Positions 9,701 to 17,700 of a stretch of DNA of 27,381 bases are shown piece after piece. Under the pieces are notes generated by a model that did not search any database, had not been told where the DNA came from, and saw only the letters and a list, made by a program, of their open reading frames with translations. The translations under genes and the position numbers were made by a program. Positions within the stretch are counted from its first letter, which is position 1. Each line of letters begins with the position of its first letter. This DNA is from CAZJQD01 sp964548165 [NCBI: uncultured bacterium] (GTDB lineage: Bacteria > UBA8481), in the NCBI GenBank assembly GCA_964548165.1, contig CAZJQD010000002.1:1-27381 (forward strand). Reading direction: 5' to 3'.

Positions 9701-10076
9701 AGAGACCGGCGGATCCTCCGGGCCAGAGGAGGTCGATGTTCGACATCTCGGCCTCCGCGAGGTTGAGCGTGAGGTAGTACTCGGGGCGCCCGTTGACGAA
9801 CTGCTGGAGCTCGCGGATCTGCCCATGCGGGCCCGTGTCCCGGGTGGCGAGTCCCAACTGGCGGGCCCGGCGGTAAGCGGTTTCCCGATCGCGCGCGGTG
9901 CGGAGGCGCAGGTCGGCCGCCAGGCTTCTGAGCGCGGCCTGGCGGGGCTGAAGAAAGGATCGGACGGACGCGCGGTCGCGTCGAGCGGACTCGCGCGCCT
10001 CCGCCCGGGACTGATCGGCATGGGAAGAGGAGCTGGGGAGCAGGAGGAGGAGAGGGAGAAGAAGGAGATACCGCAT
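3780..10076 (-). CDS. secreted subtilase (S8) with beta-helix/Fn3 units and a C-terminal dockerin
   Basis: From the ATG at 10076 the protein has 2098 residues and begins with a signal peptide (MRYLLLLPLLLLLPSSSSHA). The frame stays open further upstream, but that part overlaps the preceding gene and lacks a secretion signal. After a likely propeptide comes a subtilisin-like domain (about residues 125-450): GIWEGGKV with Glu138 at the usual catalytic Asp position, DHATHVAGT with His165, KAAGND for the oxyanion Asn, and SGTSMASP with Ser390. A beta-sandwich (about 460-590) follows. Then come three units, each a right-handed beta-helix opening with WY(V/L)ND and closing with an Fn3 domain (about 600-1963), then a small beta-sandwich (about 1966-2031) and a dockerin. 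It lies 88 bases downstream of the clan CD-like gene with no obvious terminator between. It is probably exported and held outside the cell. Protease activity depends on whether Glu138 can act. Confidence 0.9.
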   Translation of the reverse strand: MRYLLLLPLLLLLPSSSSHADQSRAEARESARRDRASVRSFLQPRQAALRSLAADLRLRTARDRETAYRRARQLGLATRDTGPHGQIRELQQFVNGRPEYYLTLNLAEAEMSNIDLLWPGGSAGLSLSGAGVLLGIWEGGKVRTTHQEFGGRVELGDTVSTLSDHATHVAGTMIASGLDAGAKGMSHAGNLLAHDWNYDAAEMATAAANRAILASNHSYGFVRGWYVSDTYYWYGDTTLSQTEDYAFGLYTATSATWDNVAWNAPYYLIVKAAGNDRSDWRAVPPTGHWIWGGETWVYSTTIRDTDGGPDGYDCLNGAAVSKNGLVVGAVYGIVGRYSSPTDVAVTNFSDFGPTDDGRIKPDLVADGSNVRSTVSSADDAYAQIFWSGTSMASPVITGTLGLLVQHYRNTHGGETMLASTLKAVVLNSTLEAGPANGPDYIYGWGLLDGVGAAALITADDGGAERRLVERTLANSSTETFAYTGSGDTIRVTLCWTDTVPTVPAAALNARTKMLVNDLDLRVSLDGGAIFLPWRLDVENPASAATQADNDVDNVEQVLVPSAPAGNYTITVSHKGTLVDGPQVYSLVVSGLNTAFDTTGPNAWYLNDTASTGDRFTTGWGYDTNTGRAPGRPLRTLSALEGLLSEGDSVYIDAGVYPENDSFVVETNAITIQGADSTLTLVRFDDATAPAYRAIHVRNASHFALRDIAVSGGWIGIRLANADTAVLARVRADSNGGSGIVVESGSSGVVVTQSAATGNGGAGFALDASPHATVTGNAARSNGASGFDLAATESAVFVQNIADSNAGWALRLTGAVSGCTFRKNSFLTSPYATWRDSALFQGSTLSQNVDVTRNWWGSTDSAVIRGRIGGSADSIALAIFSPYRLGVPHPALGTDTVAPRSPDTLTAAPLGSNAIALSWARSTTNEEPSGGAVTLAAYRLYRAPTADTSYWLLLATLDATADSTIDHAVSAGETYAYRITSLDAATTVNEGFYSDSIATAAAPAVTDTSVPNVWYVNDSSTTGDRYTTAIGADTNDGLARATPLRTLNALEGRLTAGDTVYVDAGWYYENDTVTVQVAGVVLAGAESTLTIIRFDDATQAGRRSLHLRETTGILVQDLAVTGGWHGILLENADAAQLLRLRCDTAGSHGLSIESGTQGALVLGVEARGNAGAGIHVASSNENRFLSNLAAGNTTGFLLETASGNYFAQNTLDSNAGWAIHLSGASSADTFTRNNIATSSYASWRDSGAFNVSTASTPFNLSRNWWGTTDSAAVRALVGGSTVESTARLATVPYRLGSADTAPAADTTAPRSPDSVTATPLGSSSLRIQWSPVSTNEEGFGGAVGLAGYRVYRSSTPETTNWMLLGQVGAGTTSYTDNGLAISTAYYYRVTGFDAAVRENQSFYSDSTASATTLVVDTAGPNTWYVNDTSTVGDSYTSAVGNDGNHGLLPDKPLRTLNAVEPLLSPGDTVLLDVGWYYEADTITLDDSGVAILGVDSSRTVIRFDLSTRPAYRILLAQDVAGIRIADFRITNGYDGIVFRNVDSSTVSRVRSDTHTNQAIGLEAGSNGNRIESSYFCGMSSSSFVSADIRASESNTLVDLVFTSSQNYAMYFEYADSLLIENCRFTNHAWGGIMGGLCTGLVIRGCTIANNASDPLFLFDLVGGEIRNNTITSNQSTGLYVGTADRLQIVGNRITGSDFDGMSLTISNNVITDNIVTGNGGAGLSCSTMDSSILLRNVVSGNAQEGVAIYNGSNNLFSQNTIDSNGDWAIALYTDYGADTFEKNNILPSPYASIRDSGVRNWSQASLPIDFARNWWGTTDSAAIHRRISGATAESRALVRFLPFRLSSIDTTLGADSVAPRAPDSVAALALSPTSIRLSWSTPTGSEEAEPATNLAGFRIYRSPTSDTTYWVHHATVDALARSLDDVGLPVFDAYAYRVTAFDNLDSRNESFYSDSIVRATETMVAHFAVSGTAPLQARPATGGCTLTLSNGTETRTFTTVAGDTFSFWNVPAGDWTLRREGPGHLRALATLTLVGDTDLGALPALLAGEANDDGRINVLDGSVIHDATARGVFWPPADIDGDSDVDASDLAWVRQNFGR
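3783..3980 (-). other. dockerin domain of the subtilase
   Basis: The last ~66 residues hold two calcium-loop repeats of dockerin type. Repeat 1 reads EANDDGRINVLDG (its Glu, residue 2048, at plus 3933-3935), equivalent to the usual DxNxDGxxNxxD loop but with Glu at position 1. Repeat 2 reads DIDGDSDVDASDL (its first Asp, residue 2077, at plus 3846-3848), with acidic residues at positions 1, 3, 5, 7, 9 and 12. Each loop is followed by a short helix (SVIHDATA and AWVRQNFG). The small beta-sandwich just before it (VSGTAPLQ to TLTLVGDTDLG) resembles the modules that often precede dockerins. Dockerins bind cohesins; the partner here is not proven. Confidence 0.88.
4190..8275 (-). repeat. threefold beta-helix plus Fn3 units in the subtilase
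   Basis: Three homologous units follow one another. They begin with NAWYLND (plus about 8256-8276), NVWYVND (about 7028-7050) and NTWYVND (about 5798-5820). Each then has TGD..T, PLRTL.A(L/V)E and GD(S/T)V...(D)(A/V)G.Y.E before the beta-helix coils, which carry recurring N.WWG(S/T)TDSA motifs. Each ends in an Fn3-like domain opening with D(T/S)(V/T)APR(S/A)PDS or PDT and closing with FYSDS. Units 1 and 2 have periods near 1.23 kb; unit 3 is longer because its helix has extra coils. The units have diverged, which indicates old duplications. Confidence 0.85.
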
Positions 10077-10164
10077 ACCCTGGTGCAGAATAACCTCTGA
10101 CGATAGGACCAGCAAGTGGACGCCATGGGACCGGCGCCGAACCGTGCGGTTACCGCGTGTCCGG

Positions 10165-11700
10165 CTATCGGGCCTCCGCCTCGTTCGGGATGCAACCCTC
10201 TCCGTTGGCACAGCAACGCGGTCCGGAGTAGGGGTTCGGGTCGCGGGCCGGATTCGTTCCTCGGGGGGCCTGCGCGGTGACGGGCTGGAGGATCCGGTCC
10301 ACGTCCACGCGGGTATTCGATCCCGCGGCCAGCTCGCGATCGGCGCGTGACCGGAGACCGGCGAAGACCGGGGTGCCCTCGGGCATGATCTCGGCGGTGA
10401 CCTCGCCGGTGGGAGCGACCGTGATCCGCCGCAGTTCCCCAGTGGGCGTCGTGAGGGGCTGGGCGTTGCCGGGCGCCAGTCCCAGCTTCGCAGCCTTACC
10501 GTCGACGAGCGCAGACGCGAGGATGACCGAGGGCTGATCGGCGGTCGGGCAGGTGGTGCGTTCGCCCCGCGGTCCCCGGGCCGAGCAGACACCGGCTCGG
10601 CAGGCACAGGGGCAGGCTCGCGGCCTGACGAGGTGCGCGATGTTGCGGTAGTTGCGCTCCCCGCCCGCCCCGCCTCTTCCGGGATAGAAGGCGTCGGTGC
10701 TCTCGCAGGACCAGAGCACGAACTTGCGGACGGGCCGGCCCTCCAGCATCTTGGGGAGATTCTCGATGAGCCCCCGGAAGGCGCCGGACTGCCCGCCGTG
10801 GAACATGAACATGACCTCCTCGAAGTAGCAGCAGTCGCGCCAGGTGGCGACGAGGTCGGGGAGGTTGCCATTGCGATCGCCGGAGCGATAGCGAGGCCAG
10901 ATGTCGCTCGCTCGCGTCGGAACGAACCCGGCGGGCGGCGGGACATGCGGGATGCTCCAGGACGCGTCCTTGTTGGATCCGCCGGTCGGGTAGGCGAGCA
11001 GATGCAGGTGATGGTCGCGGGCCTGGAGCGTCTCGGCCCAGCGAAGCGAGGCCTGGATCGTGGGGTTGGCGAAGTCGCCGACGATGACGAGGAGCCGGCC
11101 TCCCTGGCAATGGTGCGCGGGCTCGGCGGGAGGATCGGCGATGTCGATGACCGTCGAGGGGAGCTCTTCGTCGATGGTGATCCTTACGCCGTCTATGACC
11201 TGACCGGAAGCCGTCGTGGTGGTTCCACCCGAGGAGGCGGCGATGAGGACGCCGACCGCGTCCTCGATGCGGGGTGTTCGTGAAGAACTCCCGGGAGAGG
11301 CGCTCGAACCGCTCGAGCCGCAGTTTGGATCGTTGCAGGTGACGCCGTCGTGGGAATGGGTGGCGCCGGAACTCTCGCGGCGTCCGGCGCCGGCGATCAT
11401 GATGTCCGCGAGGAGTCGGCCGGCCGCATCCGAGCCCCCATCGCGGGTCACCTGGACCCGAATGTCGCGGGGGTTGCCCTCCAGGGTGAGGTAGCGCGAG
11501 GCCCGGCCGGCGAGCGTGGTCTGGGCGAGGACGCGTCCGTCGGACGAGCGGATGGTCACGGTGGCAGGAGCCGTTCGCGTGTTTTCGAGGCGGACGCCCT
11601 TGATCGTCTTGTGATCGACGGCGGCGGTGGACGAAGTCGCGAGGACCAGGAAGGCCAGGAAGAGGACGACGATTCGCCGTGACTGGAGATCTCGAAGCAT
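10165..11700 (-). CDS. secreted clan CD-like (caspase-fold) protein, possible cysteine peptidase
   Basis: The 511-residue protein has a basic N-terminus and a hydrophobic stretch (about residues 9-27) typical of a signal peptide. Its first ~105 residues look like a small beta-domain. The core has alternating hydrophobic strands (RLLVIVGDF; HLHLLAYPTG). It includes EEVMFMFHGG with His301-Gly302, then VRKFVLWSCES with Ser331-Cys332. A hydrophobic strand ending in His-Gly and another ending in Ser/Ala-Cys is the hallmark of clan CD peptidases (caspase, gingipain, C80, CHAT) and of the related-looking DUF4347 of giant adhesins. The 31-residue spacing is short for that clan, so activity is uncertain. 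It has about 13 cysteines, including a cluster at 363-384, suggesting disulfides. An AGGGGGG-type ribosome site precedes the ATG. It sits 30 bases after the giant gene and before the subtilase. Confidence 0.7.
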   Translation of the reverse strand: MLRDLQSRRIVVLFLAFLVLATSSTAAVDHKTIKGVRLENTRTAPATVTIRSSDGRVLAQTTLAGRASRYLTLEGNPRDIRVQVTRDGGSDAAGRLLADIMIAGAGRRESSGATHSHDGVTCNDPNCGSSGSSASPGSSSRTPRIEDAVGVLIAASSGGTTTTASGQVIDGVRITIDEELPSTVIDIADPPAEPAHHCQGGRLLVIVGDFANPTIQASLRWAETLQARDHHLHLLAYPTGGSNKDASWSIPHVPPPAGFVPTRASDIWPRYRSGDRNGNLPDLVATWRDCCYFEEVMFMFHGGQSGAFRGLIENLPKMLEGRPVRKFVLWSCESTDAFYPGRGGAGGERNYRNIAHLVRPRACPCACRAGVCSARGPRGERTTCPTADQPSVILASALVDGKAAKLGLAPGNAQPLTTPTGELRRITVAPTGEVTAEIMPEGTPVFAGLRSRADRELAAGSNTRVDVDRILQPVTAQAPRGTNPARDPNPYSGPRCCANGEGCIPNEAEAR

Positions 11701-11730
11701 GGTGGTTCCCCCCTTGGGTATATCGGGCGT

Positions 11731-14700
11731 CTAGTTCGCCGCCGCCGCCGCGTTGATGATCGAGCTGACGTTGGTGTACTGGGGCGGCAGGCCGGCATCG
11801 GTCGGGACGGTCATGTCCAACGTGGGACCGAAGGCGCCGTTGTTGTCTGTGAGGAAGCACCCATCGAGGTTGGTCGTCGCCGCGCCGCCGTCGACGGCGA
11901 AGCCCATGCTCATCTGGAAGTTGGCGTTCGTGAGGTTGAGCGTGCCGCTTGACCCGAGCGCGCCGACGACGTTGGCCGAGAAGTTCACGGCTGGTGCCGT
12001 GACATTGGCGGTGCCGCCGGAGACCTTGAGACCCGCCGTCATGTTCCCGCTCAACGAGATCGCCGAGATCGACGCGGTCCCGGAGACGACATCGATGCCG
12101 ACGTCGTTCCCGTTCACGGCACCCAACGCCCCGTCGATCGTGGTGTTGGCGTTCACCTGGATCCCGGCGAATCCCGGGCCATGCGGGCCGACGGCGCAGT
12201 TCGTAATTGTGGCTCCTGCCGCGGAGGCGACGATGCCATGTCCGCTGTTGCCGCCGACCGCGACGCCCGTGAGCCCGACCGTGCCAGCCGAGAACGCGAT
12301 GCCGTCGGTTCCGGAGTTCTGGACGATGCCACCGGTCATCGAGAGCGTGCCCACGGACGACCAGTCGACGCCGGGACCGCCTATCCCGCCCGTGATCGTG
12401 TTGTTGGTGAGCGTCAGGCTCCCGGCGCTGGTCGCGAAGCCGGCCGCGCTGGCGCCACTGACCGTGGAACCGGAGACCGTGAGCGTGCCTCCGGACTGGG
12501 CCACGTTGTTCGTGCCGCCGCCCGACAAGGTCGAGGTGGCGAACGTGGCGGTGCCGTTCGTGATCGCGACGTCCGCGGAGCTGTTCGATGCGATCGTGAA
12601 GCCCGAGACATTCACCGTGCCGCCAGAGATCGCGAAGCCGGTCGCCGCATTCGAGACGCCCGTCGTGCCCGAGGTCGTCTGGATGGTCCCGGCGTCGACC
12701 GAGAATCCGTTGGTCGAGGTGGCCGCGATGGAGTTTGCGCCGACCAGGCTGAGCGTCCCGCTCGCGGCGGCGGCCACGGCGATGCCCGTGGTCATCGTCC
12801 CGGACGTCGTGACGCTCGAGGCGATCACGTTGCCGTTGCCGGAGGTCATCGAGAGCCCGGCGGCGGGCGCGCCCGATCCGGTCAGGGTGACCGTCGTGAG
12901 AGTCAGGAGGCCGGTAAAAACCTGGAGGTCCACGACGGTCGCCGTCGAGGTGATCGTCGTGTTGGAGAGCGCGGCGACGCCGGAGTAGGTATTGAAGATG
13001 TGCGACCCCGTCGAGGTCCCCCCGGAGAGCGTGACCGGGCCGCTGCCGCTCCACGCCGCGGCCGTGCCGGTCGTCGAGGTCAGGGTGGTCGTGGTCAGGG
13101 TCGTGGCGCCGGTACTGGAGACGACAAGCGGGGTTCCGGACGCGCCCGAGAGGGTGCAGTTCGAGAGCGTGAGCGTGCCGCCGCCCGCACTGGAGACGCA
13201 GTTCGTGCCGCCGCCGTTCACGGTCGAGTTGGAGATCGTCAGCGAGCCGTTCGAGACCGCGGCCGAGGCCGAGGAGATGGCCGCGAAGGTCTGGTTCGAG
13301 AACGAGGCCGTGCCGCCGACCACGACGATGCCGTTCGTGGCGCCCGAGACCGAGCAGTTGGTCGCCGTCAGCGTTCCGCTCCCGACGACGTAGCCCGTGG
13401 TCGGGCTGGTGACCGACCAGCCCGTGATCGTCACCGTCGCGCCGCCGACGTGGAGACCGGTCGTCGCGCCCGCGATCGAGGTCGTGCCCGAGGACTGCAG
13501 GAGCGTGCCTCCGGCGGCGGAGACGCCCGTCGAGGCAATGCCGGTAATCGTGTTCGAGCCGGAGAGATTGACCGTGCCCGAGACCGCCGCCGTCATCGAG
13601 ATCGGCGTCGTGATCGATCCGCCGATGCCCACGCTCGAGAGGTTGACCGAGCCCGAGCCCGAGACGTAGGCGAGGCCCGCGGTCGTTCCGCCGCTGGCGT
13701 TGAGCGTCGTGGATGTCACGTTCATCGTGCCCGTGAAGTTCTGGAGGTCGATGATGTTGCCGCCGGCGGTGATCGACGAGTTGGTGATGTTGGCGGTGCC
13801 CGAGTAGTTGTAGGTAAGCCCGCCGGTTACGGTGCTCCCGCCGATCGTGTTCGTGCCGCTCCCCGTGAACGTGGCCGCGGTCGCGCCCGACGTGGTGATC
13901 GTGGAGGACGAGATCGCGAGCGAGCCCGCGGACTCGAGGATGACGCCGGTGCCGGATGCGGAGACATTCGAGAGCGAGAGCGTGCCGCCCGAGGCGACCC
14001 GGACAGCGCGGCTCGTGAAGCCCGAGACCGTGAGCGCTCCGGATTGCGTGACCGTCGGAGCCGCGCCGGCGATGACGTCGACGCCGATGGAGGCTCCGGA
14101 GATCGTGGCCGCGCCCTGCTGGGTGAGCGTGCCGCCCTCGAGGACGAGCCCGGTCCAGCCCGCGCCGGTCAGCGTCGAGCCGCTGGCGAGCGTCAGGGTG
14201 CCGCCGGGCATCAGGCGGATCTTCGTGCCCGCGGCCATCGAGAGCGAGGCGGCGGAGGAGACCGTGACGGCCGTGTAGGTCTGGCCGGTGCCGATCAGCA
14301 GGTCTTCCGTCAGGGATGTGTTCCCCGAGACCGTGAGCGTGGTGTTCTGGTTGGTCGTGTAGATGTCGTTGGTGGGCGTCGTGGACCCGGGCTGCGAGGT
14401 CGAGATCCCGCCGGGTGCCGCCAGGCCAAACGCGGCGACCTGGCGCCAGGTCGTCAACATCAGCTTCGTGCCGTCGGCCCGGAAGACGAACGTCGAGGTC
14501 TTCTGCGCGCGCTGGATCTCGGTGCCTGCGGTAGAACCCGTGGACGGGGTGAGCCGTTCGTTCCAGAAGACGTCGGCCTCGACGACCCCGTTCTCGAAGT
14601 CGCGGCGCGCCATGAGCGTCCACTCGAACGAGATCCGCTCGTAGTTCCGGAAGTCCTCCTCGAGGCTGGAACGGATCGTGGAGCCGGTCAGGGCCACGTT

Positions 14701-17700
14701 GTTGTCTGCCGTGCCGGAGAAGGACGGATCGACCCTGTCCATGAATCCGTGCGCGTTCTCTTGAGCATAGCCGGAGAAGAGGACGGTGAGCGCGGCGTAG
14801 AGATCCTCGGGCGTGGGTTTCTCAGCCGCAGGTTGCGTCACGATGGGGGTTCCATCGGCGGCCTTGCCGGCAATCGTAAACGAAGCCGGTGGCGCTGTGG
14901 CCGGCGCCCCCTTCAGGAGGACCCTGGCCTCATACGTGCCCGCCGTCGCGCCCGTCGGGGCCGTCCAGGTGAAGACGATCCTCCCGGAGGAGGCGTTGTA
15001 GGATTCCATCGCGGGCGCGGGGGCGTCGGTGGTGGCCACGACGGGATTGCCCTGCGGGTCCTTGACCTGGACCGTGAGGTTCTGCCCGAGCTGGTCGGAG
15101 CCGCCCGCGTTCGTGACAAACCCGTCGAGGTTTCGCGGCACGAGCGTGAACTGGAAGCGGGAACGCCCGTCCTCGCGTGGTGCCACGGCGGTGCCGGTGA
15201 ATGCGGCCTGGAGGCTCGCGGCGGCGTCCTGGATCGCCTGGAGCGTGCGGAGGAGCGCCGGGTCGGCCGGTGTCTGGCCGCCGGGCTTCTGGTTCTGCGT
15301 CACGTCCAGCTTGTTCCCAGGGGTGACCTCCTGCGTCCACCTCCGCCCCTGGTCGTCGGTGCCGGTGACCTGGACGTTCCCGCTTCCGACGACGACCTGG
15401 AGCGTGGGCAGGCGACGCGTCGTCGCCTCCGCGACCGTGAACGGCACGACGTTGGTGACGGGCCTGTCGGTCAGTCTTCCCTGGGCGTAGTAGGTTCCCG
15501 CCGCGAGATCCTGTGGAACCGTCCAGGACGTCGCCCTGAGCTCCGCATCACTCGAGAACGTACCACTATGAGTTGTCCCGACGACGGATTGACCGAAACC
15601 AGGATCGCTCGCCGCCGGTCCACGAACCTCGACGGACGCCACGCCCGTAGCCGTCGCTTCCGGGATCCGGGACGCCGTCTGCGTGAAGTCCTGGCGCAGT
15701 CCCGAACCCTGGAACGAGAAGTCCACGGATCCGCCGCGCTGCGCCGCCGTCGGCGAGACGACGAGCCGATAGTCGAAGCGGCCGGTTGAGGGGGTGGAGG
15801 TAGCCGCGCCCGGGATCGCGATGGCGTTGGAGGTAGCCGTGGGTGCCGGGGTCGGGAGCGAATAGGCTGGATTGGCGCTCAGAGGCTTAACGGTGCAGGT
15901 GATCGATTGGCCGGCGTCCTCGGCCGTCACCTTGTAGACCTGCGATGTCGCTCCCGAAATCGGAGCTCCACCGCGGTTCCACTGGTAGCCGAACTCTTCT
16001 ACGTACGGCCATCGCGCTTCGCAGGTGAGGTCGGTCCCGACCGATGCCGCACCGGGCGAGACGGTGGCGGTGAGCGGCCCGGGCATGACGAACTGCATAT
16101 CTGAGCCGGTGGCGAAGACGAAATTGTAAACATGCAGACCGGGCCTGGGAAGTTCGGCCGGCGCGGTATAAGAGTAGGTAACACGTTGGCGAGGCCGGCC
16201 GCCGATCTCCTTCTCCTCGGTGCCGGCGTCAGGTAGGAGCTTGGCAACATCCTGATCGCGAGTAGACACCTCCATAATGGAGATCTCGTTGCCGGGTTTA
16301 CGCATCTCGTTCGCCACGATCGGAGGCAGCCAAACAGTGAAATTGAGCTTTGTGCCCGGCGGTGCGATCGGATTGGGGTAGTTCTCATAGATGTCCGGCG
16401 TGAACGAGACGGAATACTGGGGCGTGCTCGGTAGCGTGAAGGTCACTTCCTTTGTGACGGCCGGGAGGCTTCCGTGCTGGAACGAGAGTGTGTATCGCCC
16501 GACATGCGATACCTCCAGGTTGCTGAAGGTCGCCGCGCCGCCGGCCGACGCCGTCGCCGTGGTCGTGCCGTAGAGCTTGGCTCCTGACGGACCGGACGCG
16601 ATCGTGGCGGTTACCTCACCCGTCAGCGCCTCGCCGGCGGAATTCCGGATCTCGACTTCCACCGGTCCTACCTGACCTACGGCATCCGTTCCGCGCTCCG
16701 ACCAGTCCCGCTCGCGCACAAAGACGCTCGCCGCGCCCGGAGAGGTTGTGGAGGTGGCGGAGGAGGTTGGCGTGGCGGGCGTCACGGTGAGGGTCGGAGT
16801 ATTCGCTATGGACGTAGCGACGCCGTTAATAAGAACGACCACGACACCATAAGACTTGGGCGCAAAGCCGGCTGGAATGGTAAAGGAGCCTTCCCACACG
16901 GGTCCCGGCTGGTCCTTACTTGCAGGGTTCGCGATATTGCTGGTGCCATTGTCGAGCATGAAAGCAAGTGCTCCGACTTGATACGCGAGTCCTGTCAGCC
17001 TGAACTTGACCGTTTCGCCCGCTTTCGCCGTCGAGGGAATGAATTCGAACCGGGGTTCCACGCTTGCTGCACCCGAAGTGGTGGAGGTCGAGCTTGCGGA
17101 GGAAGCCGCCGTGACGGTGAACGGGCGCGAGGAGCGGAAGCCCTGGTTTGCGTTCTGTGCATTCATCGCATACAGGTAGTACGTGCCGGGCTGCGTGACG
17201 GCCAGGTCGGAGAGCGTGACCGAGCTGCGGCCCTGCAGGGTCAAGGTCTTGCGTCCCGTCAGGACGGCCGCGTCCACGTTTGCGCCGTCGGCGGTCCGCA
17301 GGGAGAGCACCACATTTTGAGTGCGAGCGGAGTTGTTCCGAATCTCCCCGTTCGATCCGAAGGTCTGTCCGGCCGCGATGGAGACCGGCAGACGCGTGAA
17401 GCCCCAGAGCAAGTTGCCGATCGAGAGGCTCGTGGAGTTGTCGGCCGATGCATCGGAGGCTGCCGCCGCCGTGCCCCGATCAGTAAAGTCGGTCCACTGT
17501 GCGGAACCGGCACTGTTCCTGGCGGTGACGGTTACGAACAGAACGCGACCGAGGTCGGCCGAGGTCGGCACGTACGTGGCGCCGGTCGCGTTAGGAATCG
17601 CCTCACGCTGCGCCTCATTGACTCGCGCTCCGTAATTTTCGCCGACCGGACCACGCTTCCATTGGAGCGAGACGGAGATCGGCGCGGTGCCGCTCCAACC

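Noticed and set aside
10077-10164. Terminator between the clan CD-like gene and the subtilase
   Set aside because: Only a very small inverted repeat (ACCG/CGGT near 10141) is present and no T-tract; read-through seems more likely.
10077-10946. N-terminal extension of the subtilase frame by 290 residues
   Set aside because: It overlaps the well-supported 511-residue gene and has Ser/Arg/Pro-rich shadow composition; the ATG at 10076 gives a proper signal peptide.
10496-14623. Minus-strand frame of 1375 residues overlapping the end of the giant gene and the clan CD-like gene
   Set aside because: It is an out-of-frame reading of both genes, His/Arg/Asp-rich without structure. Its length results from repeated GC-rich codons.
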